This document shows, one piece after another, positions 1-7,294 of a DNA stretch of 12,275 nucleotides. Origin of the DNA: Deltaproteobacteria bacterium (lineage in GTDB: Bacteria > Desulfobacterota > Desulfobacteria > Desulfobacterales > ETH-SRB1); the NCBI GenBank assembly GCA_019314185.1, contig JAFCZU010000173.1, positions 1 through 12,275 on the forward strand, in the 5' to 3' direction. The notes beneath the pieces are model-generated. The model was not told the origin of the DNA and did no database searches. It saw nothing but the letters and a program-made list of their open reading frames with translations. Every line of letters starts with the position of its first letter. The stretch's first letter is position 1. Both the position numbers and the translations under genes were made by a program.

Positions 1-330
1 AACAATGAATAGTGGCATAGAAATTGAAATTCAATTTTCATGCCAATTGGTGATTTTTTAGATAAATAATTTGTATGATCTTTAAACTTTCGTAAAAAAC
101 GGTGAAACTTTAGTATATAAAGTGTAAACCGGAAAATGAAGGATGCCGAAAATTATATCAATTATCAGAAAACAACTGAAACAAGCGATGTTTTTTTCGA
201 AGAGCCGGGATTCGAAAATCGCACCACTTTCAGGAAGAAGATGCTGGGGTTTTCGAAAAATAGTTTTTTCATATGATATGGACTTTGGCATTTGTATTGC
301 ATGGAAATTCCTATATGAGGGCAGCATAGG
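1..330. other. AT-rich intergenic region, no convincing gene
   Basis: I see no protein gene here. One + frame is open from base 2 to a TAG at 59-61 and could be the tail of an upstream gene, but it is too short to judge. A 63-codon ORF at 143-334 has no recognisable motif and overlaps the next start, so I do not call it. There is an 8-bp inverted repeat AAATTGAA/TTCAATTT at 21-28 and 30-37, a second one TTCGAAAA/TTTTCGAA at 211-218 and 250-257, and a TATATAAAG stretch near 115-121 that could be a -10 element but has no good -35 partner. The region may hold the leader of the cluster. Confidence 0.5.
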
Positions 331-561
331 ATGAAAATCTTAATTGTTAATACATACCATTGTTTGAGAGAAGGAGATTGCCGACATGCTTTTGGACTGG
401 GAAAGTTGCTACAGCAAAATGGACACGAGGTTCATTATTTTGCAATGAAGGGCAATAAAAATCTGGCCTGCGGAGACGACGAATACTTCGTTGAGGAAAT
501 TGATTATAGGGAGGTCATTGATAATAGAAATCCACTTTTCAACTGGAATAACTATTTGTAA
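331..561 (+). pseudogene. Truncated GT4 glycosyltransferase, N-terminal stump only
   Basis: The 76-residue product begins MKILIVNTYHCLREGD and lines up along its whole length with the first 76 or so residues of the next gene: both have MKIL-VN at the start, a GH-x(3)-F-x-M segment near residue 31, and YFV-x(3)-DYR near residue 53. A complete GT4 enzyme has about 370-420 residues, so the rest of the first Rossmann domain and all of the donor-binding C-terminal domain with the EX7E motif are missing. The 64 bases after the TAA show no continuation in any frame that I can recognise. The likely origin is a tandem duplication or recombination between related glycosyltransferase genes followed by loss of the 3' part. 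The putative RBS (AGG directly before the ATG) is poor. The stump is probably inactive. Confidence 0.72.
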
Positions 562-625
562 TTTATATATTATCTAATCAAATTCCAAAATTAGAATTGC
601 TGAATAAATGTTATCGTGAGCGCAC

Positions 626-1882
626 ATGAAAATTTTATTAGTTAACAAATTCTTCTTTTTGAACGGCGGTTCTGAAACGGTATTTTTTCAGGAGAGAAAT
701 TTTTTAATCAACAAAGGGCACAAAATATATGATTTCTCCATGGAGCATCCAGAGAATTTTTCCTCTGAATGCTCTGATTACTTTGTGCCAAATGTAGATT
801 ATAGAAAGAGCTTACGCGACAATAAACTTGCACTTTTTTTTGAAAGGTGTAGAATCGCTTTTGATCTTGTACATAACCGCGAAGCCCTTAAGAAATTGAA
901 TTCCTTGATCCAAAATGAAAAACCGGATATCGCCCATCTACATAATATATATCATCAGTTAACTCCCTCCATAATACCTCTCCTAAAAAATGCTGGAATA
1001 AAAGTAGTATTAACTCTTCATGATTATAAGCTTATCTGCCCAAGCTATTTAATGATCAATAACGATACCATTTGTAATAAATGTCAAGGTAAGTATTTCT
1101 GGAATGTAATTATACAAAGGTGTCAAGAAGGTTCATATTTTAAAAGTTTGCTGTTATCCATAGAAGCTTATTGGCATAAATGGGCAAGAAGTTATGAATC
1201 AGTTGATCTATTTTTATCTCCCAGTAAATTTATAGCTGAGCTTGTCGCCAGATATCGTATTGACGAGAAAAAAATTGAAGTCTTGCGTAATGGAATTGAA
1301 ACTAATAAGTACATTCATTCCAACTTGGACAATAATTATGCAATTTATTTTGGACGTATTTCTCGAGAAAAAGGTATTGAAGTGCTTCTAAAAGCTCATA
1401 ATCTAATGTCTGCCGAGCAAAATAAGAATGTTAAGGTAAATATAGGGTTAAAAATCTTAGGGACAGGACCTTTATTAGAAAAATTAAAGAATGAATATTT
1501 TCAAGTTGAATTCTTGGGATATAAGACAGGCAATGAATTAAAGAAACTAATTGGTGAATCCTCATTCGTTGTAGTACCATCTCAATGTAATGAAAACTGT
1601 TCAATGTCTGTGCTTGAATCTATGGCTTATGGTAAGCCTGTGATAGGATCAAGAATTGGTGGTCTTCCGGAACAAATAGAAGACAATAAAACAGGTTTTC
1701 TATTCCAAATGGGTAATATCGAAGAACTAAAGGAAAAGATGACTCTTTTAACAAAGAATAAAGTATTGAGGACAGAGATGGGCAAAGCAGCCAGGGAAAA
1801 ACTGGAAAAGGAATATTTTTTTGAGGCTCATTGCACAAAGCTCATGAAAATTTACGAAGATTTGCTCTCAAGAAATTGGTAG
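626..1882 (+). CDS. GT4-family glycosyltransferase
   Basis: A 418-residue GT-B enzyme that would transfer a sugar from an activated donor to the growing lipid-linked repeat unit on the cytoplasmic side of the membrane. Visible motifs are the N-terminal glycine-rich loop FFFLNGGSE (residues about 9-17), DIAHLHN near residue 102, LTLHDYKLICPSY near 130 followed by a C-x(2)-C pair (ICNKC), the donor-domain entry YFGRISREKGIEVL near 240, and the catalytic-type EX7E motif with E323 and E331 in NENCSMSVLESMAYGKPVIG. Length is normal for the family. The start at 626 matches the usual MKILLVN beginning, although the RBS is weak. The codons are very AT-rich compared with genes further downstream, which suggests separate acquisition. 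The radical SAM gene starts 15 bases after the stop, so the two are probably cotranscribed. Sugar specificity cannot be read from the sequence. Confidence 0.93.
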   Translation: MKILLVNKFFFLNGGSETVFFQERNFLINKGHKIYDFSMEHPENFSSECSDYFVPNVDYRKSLRDNKLALFFERCRIAFDLVHNREALKKLNSLIQNEKPDIAHLHNIYHQLTPSIIPLLKNAGIKVVLTLHDYKLICPSYLMINNDTICNKCQGKYFWNVIIQRCQEGSYFKSLLLSIEAYWHKWARSYESVDLFLSPSKFIAELVARYRIDEKKIEVLRNGIETNKYIHSNLDNNYAIYFGRISREKGIEVLLKAHNLMSAEQNKNVKVNIGLKILGTGPLLEKLKNEYFQVEFLGYKTGNELKKLIGESSFVVVPSQCNENCSMSVLESMAYGKPVIGSRIGGLPEQIEDNKTGFLFQMGNIEELKEKMTLLTKNKVLRTEMGKAAREKLEKEYFFEAHCTKLMKIYEDLLSRNW

Positions 1883-1897
1883 ATTGGAAGGTTGATA

Positions 1898-2914
1898 ATG
1901 GAAGCATGCCTTATTGTGACATACCGCTGCAACGCTAAATGTTATATGTGTAACACTTGGAAAAATCCGTCCCGAAAAGACGAAGAGTTTGCTCCAGATT
2001 TGTTAAATAAGATTCCTTATGATCTCAATTTTATAAATATAACCGGTGGAGAACCTTTTCTTAGAGATGATCTTGATGAAATCATTCAAATTGCAATCGA
2101 TAAAACTAAGCGATTGATTATCAGCACAAATGGTTATTTCACCAAGAAAATAGTAAGATTAGCTGAAAATTATGGAAATCGAATAGGGTTTCGTATTTCC
2201 ATAGAGGGCTTACCTGCGGCGAATGATGAATTACGTGGAATAAAGGACGGCTTCGACCACGGTCTAAGATCTTTGGTTACTTTACACGATATGGGGATTA
2301 AAGATATTGGTTTTGGCATAACTGTGTCAGACAGAAATGCCAGGGACATGATTGAACTCTGGCGTTTGTCGAAGTCCATGGGGATAGAATTTGCCACAGC
2401 CACGACCCATAACTCCTATTATTTTCACAAACATGATAACAGGCATGAAGATCCTGAAATGGTCGCTAAGGAGTTCGAAAAGATAGCCGCTGAATTATTG
2501 AATACCAACAGGCCCAAAAACTGGTTCCGAGCATATTTTAATATGGGATTAGCCAATAAGGTTCGAGGAGGTAAGAGACCTCTACCTTGCGAAGTCGGAA
2601 CCGATGTTTTCTTTCTTGATCCTTATGGAAACATTATGCCCTGTAACGGTTCTGACGAGCCCATGATTATGGGCAATTTGAAAGATCAAACCTTTGACGC
2701 GATTTGGAATAGTCAGAAAGCGGATGAAATTAGAAATCAAGTGAGAAATTGTCCCAAACAATGTTGGATGGTTGGCTCTGCATCTCCAGCAATGAAAAAA
2801 CGAGTATGGATCCCATCAATGTGGGTAATTAAGAATAAACTCAAAGTAATGAAACAAAGGGGAAAGAATGTTTGTTTAGACTCAGTTGGGAGTAAATCAT
2901 GTTCCAGAAAATGA
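1898..2914 (+). CDS. Radical SAM protein with SPASM-like C-terminal cysteine cluster
   Basis: I take ATG 1898, because GGAAGG at 1886-1891 stands six bases upstream; a TTG at 1892 in the same frame is less likely. The 338-residue product has CX3CX2C (C11, C15, C18 in TYRCNAKCYMCNTW), which binds the [4Fe-4S] cluster that cleaves S-adenosylmethionine, and the SAM-contacting GGEP at 50-53. A C-terminal set C231, C249, C285, C289 (LPCEVG, IMPCNG, NCPKQC) fits a SPASM/twitch auxiliary cluster. Such proteins modify peptides or sugars by radical chemistry; members occur in polysaccharide loci, but the substrate here is unknown. It lies between two GT4 genes in the same direction, so a role in altering a sugar, a lipid-linked intermediate or an accessory peptide is inferred only. 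A close paralogue starts at 11833. Confidence 0.9.
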   Translation: MEACLIVTYRCNAKCYMCNTWKNPSRKDEEFAPDLLNKIPYDLNFINITGGEPFLRDDLDEIIQIAIDKTKRLIISTNGYFTKKIVRLAENYGNRIGFRISIEGLPAANDELRGIKDGFDHGLRSLVTLHDMGIKDIGFGITVSDRNARDMIELWRLSKSMGIEFATATTHNSYYFHKHDNRHEDPEMVAKEFEKIAAELLNTNRPKNWFRAYFNMGLANKVRGGKRPLPCEVGTDVFFLDPYGNIMPCNGSDEPMIMGNLKDQTFDAIWNSQKADEIRNQVRNCPKQCWMVGSASPAMKKRVWIPSMWVIKNKLKVMKQRGKNVCLDSVGSKSCSRK

Positions 2915-2973
2915 AATATTATCTAATGGGAATATCTACCTTGCTTGATTTTGGATACCTCAGAAGTTTATGA
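2899..2973 (+). CDS. Possible 24-codon leader ORF coupled to the next GT4 gene
   Basis: This short ORF starts at ATG 2899 with a good RBS (GGGAG at 2888-2892, six bases upstream) and ends TTATGA, so that its TGA overlaps the ATG of the glycosyltransferase at 2970. The product begins MFQKMKYYLMGIS and ends DFGYLRSL; I do not recognise it. It overlaps the last 16 bases of the radical SAM gene in another frame. The glycosyltransferase start has only a weak RBS of its own, so ribosomes ending here may restart on it. It could instead be the remnant of a longer carboxyl end of the radical SAM protein after a frameshift, or chance. Confidence 0.35.
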   Translation: MFQKMKYYLMGISTLLDFGYLRSL

Positions 2974-4091
2974 AATTAAAGATTGCAGCTTTAGGCGCTA
3001 AGGGAATCCCTCATCCGGGTGGAATCGAATTAGTTATGGAGGAAATCGGTTCCCGCCTTGTTCAAAGAGGGCACCGATTCGACATTTTTGTCCGACATCA
3101 CTACATGGCAGAGAAACCTTTTACAGAGTATAAGGGCATGGGGCTTCCTCGAAGCCATGGATTTCATCATAAGAATTTTGATGCTCTGACCCATAGTGCA
3201 TCAGCATTTCCAAGAATCTTTGCTGAGCAATATGATATCATTTACATAAACTCAGTAGGTCTCTCCACTCTTGCCTGGCTTCCAAGGGTCCTGGGTAAAA
3301 AGGTGGTAATACATACCCATGGGCTTGACTGGAAACGGGAGAAATGGGGCCCCATTGCCAAAAGATTGATTAGAATCTCTGCCTGGACGAGTGTAGTATT
3401 GCCTCACTTAACATTTTGTGTGTGCCTGGAAGATAAACGTTTTTTGGAAACTATGTATGGGAAAGAGTGCAAATATGTCCCAAACGGCATACCTCAAGTG
3501 GTGCGGAGACGACCTGATCGAATCAAGAGATGGAGACTTTTCGAAAACGATTATCTGCTTTTTATGGCCAGACTGGTTCCGGAAAAAGGAGTCCATTTTC
3601 TCCTGGAAGCCTGGAGGAATATTCCTGAAAGGTATAAGCTTGGACGAAAACTGGTGATTGCAGGAGACACCAACCATCGAGATATGTACTATGATCGTGT
3701 CATGGAGTTTGATCGTCTTGGCGATATTGTTTTTACAGGTTTTGCCACCGGAAGCCTTAAGGAAGAATTGCTATCTAATGCCCTTTGCTTCGTGCAGCCC
3801 TCGACTATAGAGGGGATGCCGCTTTCTATCTTGGAAGCTATGAGCTGCGGCCGCATGATCCTGGCAAGCAATATTCAAGAAAACATCGATGTTTTGGGCG
3901 GATATGGCCGGACTTTTAGATCAAGAGATGTTGATGACTTAACTAATAAACTTATACAGATTTTGAGACTCGATCATGATATAATTCAACAAGAGGGTAA
4001 GAAACTACTTGGATTTGGTGTTAAGAAGTATGATTGGGACAGGGTTGTGGATGTAGTTGAAGAGTATTTGATTAAACTTGTTTCAACCTGA
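2970..4091 (+). CDS. GT4-family glycosyltransferase
   Basis: A 373-residue GT-B glycosyltransferase of normal length. It opens with KIAALGAKGIPHPGGIELV (the nucleotide-sugar loop GIPxxGGIE at about residues 11-18), continues with DIIYINSVG near 90 and VVIHTHGLDWKREKWG near 111, enters the donor domain at LLFMARLVPEKGVHFLLEAW near 194, and has the EX7E motif with E281 and E289 in TIEGMPLSILEAMSCG. The IHTHGLDWKREKWG stretch is typical of GT4 enzymes in exopolysaccharide clusters that extend the repeat unit after the initiating transferase. It is coupled to the short ORF ending at 2973. The TGA at 4089-4091 is the first part of a CCGCAGATTTCGCAGA-type repeat, and the sugar-transferase gene follows after 48 bases. 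Donor and acceptor cannot be deduced. Confidence 0.93.
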   Translation: MKLKIAALGAKGIPHPGGIELVMEEIGSRLVQRGHRFDIFVRHHYMAEKPFTEYKGMGLPRSHGFHHKNFDALTHSASAFPRIFAEQYDIIYINSVGLSTLAWLPRVLGKKVVIHTHGLDWKREKWGPIAKRLIRISAWTSVVLPHLTFCVCLEDKRFLETMYGKECKYVPNGIPQVVRRRPDRIKRWRLFENDYLLFMARLVPEKGVHFLLEAWRNIPERYKLGRKLVIAGDTNHRDMYYDRVMEFDRLGDIVFTGFATGSLKEELLSNALCFVQPSTIEGMPLSILEAMSCGRMILASNIQENIDVLGGYGRTFRSRDVDDLTNKLIQILRLDHDIIQQEGKKLLGFGVKKYDWDRVVDVVEEYLIKLVST

Positions 4092-4126
4092 TCCGCAGAT
4101 TTCGCAGAAAAAACAATAGGGGGGGG
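4089..4126 (+). repeat. CGCAGAT-type low-complexity repeat followed by a G8 tract
   Basis: The stop codon of the preceding gene runs straight into TGATCCGCAGATTTCGCAGA, then an A-rich stretch and eight Gs at 4119-4126. The same layout (stop codon, CACAGATT units, T-run, seven Gs) follows the next gene at 5556-5598, and a related copy lies inside the nucleotidyltransferase gene at 10333-10351. The G tract is the nearest thing to an RBS for the gene at 4140 but sits 13 bases away, further than usual. Confidence 0.75.
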
Positions 4127-4139
4127 TCGCTTCTGACTT

Positions 4140-5558
4140 ATGATTACCAATTATCCCAAGCTTACAGGATTATGGGTAGCGCTTTTGGACGTAGGGGTAA
4201 CGTTTGCCTCGTATATCTATGCTGCCTATTTGCGGAATGAGCTCATAAGGTTCTATTCTTTTGGCAATCCAGTCAACTGGCTTACGCACTGGGAGATTTT
4301 AGTCGCAATTCTTCTAATCTGGCGGGGCCTTTTCGGCTTTCAGGAAGCGTATGTCGGGCAGCGATTCACTTCACTGAAAGCTGATTTATTGGTTGTTGTA
4401 AAGACTGTGCTTTTCGGAACTTTTATTGTTTTAACTTTTGCATTCCTGATTAAGTCGAATATACCCAGAACTTTTATCTTTATTTTCGCAATCGTCAATC
4501 TGATATTTCTTTTTGGTGAAAAAGCACTTCTTTACCAATTCATAGGATATCTGAGAAAACAGGGCAAAAATATAAAAAGAGTTTTAGTAATAGGCGCTGG
4601 AGATGTGGCCAAAGCCTTTATCGATTCGGTGGAAAAATATCCTGATTGGGGGCTCAAAATTCTCGGCCTGATTTGCAAAGATGAACTAAATGTGGGAGAT
4701 GAGCGGTTTGGGTATAAGCTTGTCGGGCATACTGCCGATCTTCGTGAGTTGCTTCATTACAATTCTATAGATGAACTGGTTATTGCGCTGCCGGCGAAGC
4801 ATCTGGGAGCTGTGGAAAATGCTATAGCCATGTGTGATGAAGAGGGGGTTCCTGTTCGGATTGTTTCCCCTTTTTTTAAAAACCTTATTTCAAAAGCCAA
4901 TACCGACATGATTCACGGCCTGCCCATCATCAAGTTTTCTTCAGTGAAACGGAACGACTTTGAGGCGGCTTTGAAGAGAGTTTTGGATATTGTGACTTCA
5001 TTTGTCTTGCTTGTGTTATTGGCTCCAGTCTTTGGGATCATTGCCATAATAATGAAGCTTGATTCCCCCGGACCTGTATTTTATCGCTGGAAGGTATTGG
5101 GGCTAAACAAACGTCCCCTGACCAGTTATAAATTCCGCACCATGGTAGAAAATGCAGATGATTTGAAAAAAGAGCTTATGGCCGGAAATGAGATGAACGG
5201 GGCGGCTTTTAAAATGAAAGATGATCCACGCATCACCAGGATAGGTATATGGCTGCGCAAGTTCAGTCTGGATGAACTGCCACAACTGTGGAGCGTGTTT
5301 AAAGGGGATTTGTCTCTGGTTGGTCCGCGTCCGCCTCTGCAAACCGAGATCGAACAGTTTGAGGGGTGGCACCGCAGAAAGCTTTCGGTCAAGCCCGGCA
5401 TCACCTGCCTGTGGCAGGTTGGCGGGAGAAATGAAATTTATGATTTTAACGATTGGATGCGGCTCGATATGAAGTATATTGATGAGTGGAGTTTATGGCT
5501 TGATGTGAAGATACTGTTTAAGACGGTGTGGGTCGTCCTCAAAGGAACAGGCCACTAA
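4140..5558 (+). CDS. Polyprenyl-phosphate sugar-1-phosphate transferase (WbaP/WcaJ-like), initiates repeat-unit assembly
   Basis: A 472-residue membrane enzyme that would move a sugar-1-phosphate from an NDP-sugar to undecaprenyl phosphate. Four hydrophobic segments lie within about residues 10-130. A soluble Rossmann-like domain follows (VLVIGAGDVAKAF near 150), then a fifth hydrophobic segment (about 280-305) that begins with KRVLDIVTSFVLL. The catalytic bacterial sugar transferase domain fills the C-terminus: SPGPVFYR, YKFRTM near 330, LRKFSLDELPQLW with the Asp-Glu pair near 378, GDLSLVGPRPPL, and KPGITCLWQVGGR near the end. Length and domain order match the full-length polyisoprenylphosphate hexose-1-phosphate transferase family. 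ATG 4140 is the natural start. The sugar could be glucose, galactose or another hexose; the sequence does not decide. The stop at 5556-5558 merges with a CACAGATT repeat. Confidence 0.96.
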   Translation: MITNYPKLTGLWVALLDVGVTFASYIYAAYLRNELIRFYSFGNPVNWLTHWEILVAILLIWRGLFGFQEAYVGQRFTSLKADLLVVVKTVLFGTFIVLTFAFLIKSNIPRTFIFIFAIVNLIFLFGEKALLYQFIGYLRKQGKNIKRVLVIGAGDVAKAFIDSVEKYPDWGLKILGLICKDELNVGDERFGYKLVGHTADLRELLHYNSIDELVIALPAKHLGAVENAIAMCDEEGVPVRIVSPFFKNLISKANTDMIHGLPIIKFSSVKRNDFEAALKRVLDIVTSFVLLVLLAPVFGIIAIIMKLDSPGPVFYRWKVLGLNKRPLTSYKFRTMVENADDLKKELMAGNEMNGAAFKMKDDPRITRIGIWLRKFSLDELPQLWSVFKGDLSLVGPRPPLQTEIEQFEGWHRRKLSVKPGITCLWQVGGRNEIYDFNDWMRLDMKYIDEWSLWLDVKILFKTVWVVLKGTGH

Positions 5559-5598
5559 TCCACAGATTACACAGATTTTCACAGATTTTTTGGGGGGG
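5556..5598 (+). repeat. CACAGATT low-complexity repeat followed by a G7 tract
   Basis: The sequence begins at the TAA stop of the sugar transferase as TAATCCACAGATTACACAGA, adds a third CACAGATT unit with a T-run, and ends in seven Gs at 5592-5598. It is the second copy of the arrangement seen at 4089-4126. It stands in the gap between the + strand sugar transferase gene and the - strand toxin remnant that points toward it. There is no hairpin long enough to call a classical terminator. Confidence 0.75.
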
Positions 5599-5635
5599 AT
5601 TATTTGTTAGGAGAACGAGTAACAGACAATTGTCT

Positions 5636-5950
5636 CTATATACACTCAACCAAGTAAGAACGCAGATGCTTTTCTATTTGATTCGAATCCTTTTTTAGAT
5701 GCCCTATTTTTTTCAGCAGTAGCCGGTTATCCAAAGTGAAAAACTTGAAGCGGACCAGACATGGGAAACGTAATCAGGCTGCGGCATAATTTCTGATTTG
5801 AGAATCGCCTGGCCATGATGGATATTGTTTGGTGGTTATCATGGCCAGAATTGTGTGGCCACTCTTGTTAAAATCCAAGTTGCTGAGGACAAGGGCAGGG
5901 CGTTTTTTTGTTTTGGGTTTGTCGACAAAGGGGAAAGGGACGACTACCAC
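5636..5950 (-). pseudogene. MazF/PemK-like toxin remnant with in-frame TGA
   Basis: On the - strand, in the same frame as the antitoxin and directly after its TAG, the translation gives DDVVVVPFPFVDKPKTKK, RPALVLSNLDFNKSGHTILA, MITTKQYPSWPGDSQIRN and YAAA, then a TGA at 5774-5776, then LRFPCLVRFKFFTLDNRLLL and KKIGHLKKDSNQIEKHL to a TAG at 5636-5638. The order (VVxVPFPF, RPALVLS, HTILAMIT, WPGD, VRFKxFTLDNRLL) is that of MazF/PemK endoribonucleases of about 110 residues. Homologues normally read AAGL where this has AAA-stop-L, so a single GGA to TGA change would explain the stop. The usual ATG overlapping the antitoxin stop is also absent; GTG at 5950 is the only early start. The toxin is probably dead, leaving the antitoxin alone. 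Confidence 0.8.
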
Positions 5951-5959
5951 ATCATCTCT

Positions 5960-6187
5960 CTACAGATCATTGAAGGCCTCTTCATCCTCAGGACTGTTCA
6001 ACTCCTCAAGGGTCTCTGAAACCGCTGCATGATAGGCCGCGTCAAACGGCTTTAACATTTTGAGTTTTATACTTTTTCCCTGAAGCTCATAGACTATCAG
6101 ATCTCCCGGTTTTATACCCATGGCCTTTCTTATGGTCGCGGGAATCGTTACCTGCCCTTTTGTTGAGAGTTTGCTGACATGCTGCAT
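5960..6187 (-). CDS. AbrB/MazE-like (SpoVT-AbrB fold) antitoxin
   Basis: A 75-residue protein. Residues 3-45 form the swapped-hairpin AbrB DNA-binding domain: VSKLSTKGQVTIPATIRKA is the signature KGQVTIPxxIR, followed by GIKPGDLIVYEL. The acidic tail LNSPEDEEAFNDL is typical of MazE-type antitoxins that wrap around a MazF/PemK toxin. RBS AAGGAGGT lies about six bases before ATG 6187. Behind it, in the same frame, lies the broken toxin, so the pair was once a type II toxin-antitoxin operon. A palindrome sits over the predicted -10 element, fitting autorepression. The protein looks intact and may now act only as a small regulator, or neutralise related toxins elsewhere. The unit is on the strand opposite to all its neighbours, so it was probably inserted into the sugar locus. 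Confidence 0.93.
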   Translation of the reverse strand: MQHVSKLSTKGQVTIPATIRKAMGIKPGDLIVYELQGKSIKLKMLKPFDAAYHAAVSETLEELNSPEDEEAFNDL

Positions 6188-6203
6188 TGGCTCACCTCCT
6201 TAC

Positions 6204-6243
6204 TCTTTACAGTAAAGATATAGCCCCTGGTTCATTGTGTCAA
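6204..6243 (-). promoter_or_regulatory. Predicted sigma70 promoter with palindromic operator for the antitoxin gene
   Basis: On the - strand a perfect TTGACA (6243-6238) is followed after 17 bases by TATCTT (6220-6215), and a few bases on by the antitoxin RBS. The palindrome TCTTTACAGTAAAGA (7-bp arms around one central base, 6204-6218) covers most of the -10 and the start site. AbrB/MazE antitoxins commonly repress their own promoters through such sites, so I read it as the operator. The sequence is visible; the function is inferred. Confidence 0.55.
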
Positions 6244-6299
6244 CAAGATTTATAGTCCACTAATTACGTAAATTTGCTGAGTTATTGGGAGGTATTTTC

Positions 6300-7293
6300 A
6301 TGATAATAGTACGCACTCCTTTACGTTTGAGCTTTGTTGGCGGCGGGTCTGATCTTCAAGCGTTTTATGAGAAAAAGGACGGGATGGTGATCAGCTCTGC
6401 CATTGATAAATTCGTGTATGTGATTGTGAAAGAGCGTTTTGATGACAAGATATATATCAATTATTCTCGGAAAGAGTGCGTGGAGCGGGTAGATGAGATA
6501 GAGCATGATTTAGTGCGGGAGGCAATGAAAATCACCGGTGTGGAAAAAGGGATCGAGATCACCACGTTGGCAGATATTCCTTCTGAAGGGTCTGGCCTTG
6601 GGAGTTCCAGCTCGATTACTGTGGGGCTGCTTCATGCGCTTTATACATATCAAAACGTGCTGGTTACTGCTGAGCAGCTTGCTGAAGAGGCATGCAGGAT
6701 TGAGATTGATATTATAGGAAAACCGATCGGGCGGCAGGATCAGTATGCTGCCGCTTTTGGGGGAATAAATAAATTCATTTTTCATAAGGGTGATATTGTC
6801 GAAAGAAGACCGATTAGCTTGGATTACGAGGATTTCATGGTTTTCTTCATCTTTACTTCTTTATTATACGGGCATAACCAGGAGCGCGGACGCAATTCTT
6901 TCCAGGCAAAGGAAAAACTTTTCAAATAGTGAGAAATTCGAGGTGATGTGCGAGATGGTCGCATTGACGAAGCTCTTTAGAAGGGCATTGCAGGAGGGAG
7001 ACATAGAAACTTGTGGCAAGCTGTTGGATGATAACTGGCGGCTCAAGCAAAAGATGGCATCAGGGATTACTAATGGCAAGATCGCGGAAATGTATGAGAA
7101 AGCAAAAAGAGCCGGGGCATTAGGGGGCAAGATCGCGGGTGCCGGAGGTGGGGGGTTTTTGATACTTTCTGTGGCCAAGGAAATGCAGAATGAAATATTC
7201 AAGGTTATGAAGGATTACCGGGGATTAGCATTTATGCTGGAGAGGAGCGGGAGTAAGGTGATTTTTGATGAAAGACGTTATTCTAGTAAGTAA
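6300..7293 (+). pseudogene. HddA-like GHMP sugar kinase (heptose-7-phosphate kinase type), split by a frameshift
   Basis: The start is ATG 6300, with GGGAGG at 6287-6292 seven bases before it. The first frame gives MIIVRTPLRLSFVGGGSD (GHMP motif 1), IPSEGSGLGSSSSITVGL (ATP-binding motif 2) and IGRQDQYAAAFGG, and then loses homology after about residue 178. The +1 frame takes up with LLLYYTGITRSADAIL and carries GALGGKIAGAGGGGFLIL (motif 3) to the TAA at 7291-7293. The two halves together make about 331 residues, the normal size, so one inserted base (or two lost) between roughly 6831 and 6863, in a T-rich stretch, accounts for the break. The family phosphorylates C1 of D-glycero-D-manno-heptose-7-phosphate (HddA) or similar sugars. 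With the isomerase and nucleotidyltransferase downstream it completes most of an NDP-heptose route. A sequencing error cannot be excluded. Confidence 0.85.
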
Positions 7294-7294
7294 T

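Noticed and set aside
143..334. 63-codon ORF on the + strand before the first glycosyltransferase stump
   Set aside because: No recognisable motif, GAAGG directly abuts the ATG with no spacer, and it overlaps the next start.
5825..6032. Two overlapping + strand ORFs of 64 and 67 codons
   Set aside because: They lie opposite the toxin remnant and the antitoxin 3' end, whose - strand frame shows clear family motifs.
6864..7202. 112-codon ORF on the - strand
   Set aside because: Antisense shadow of the GHMP kinase C-terminal half, which carries the GAGGGG motif in the + frame.
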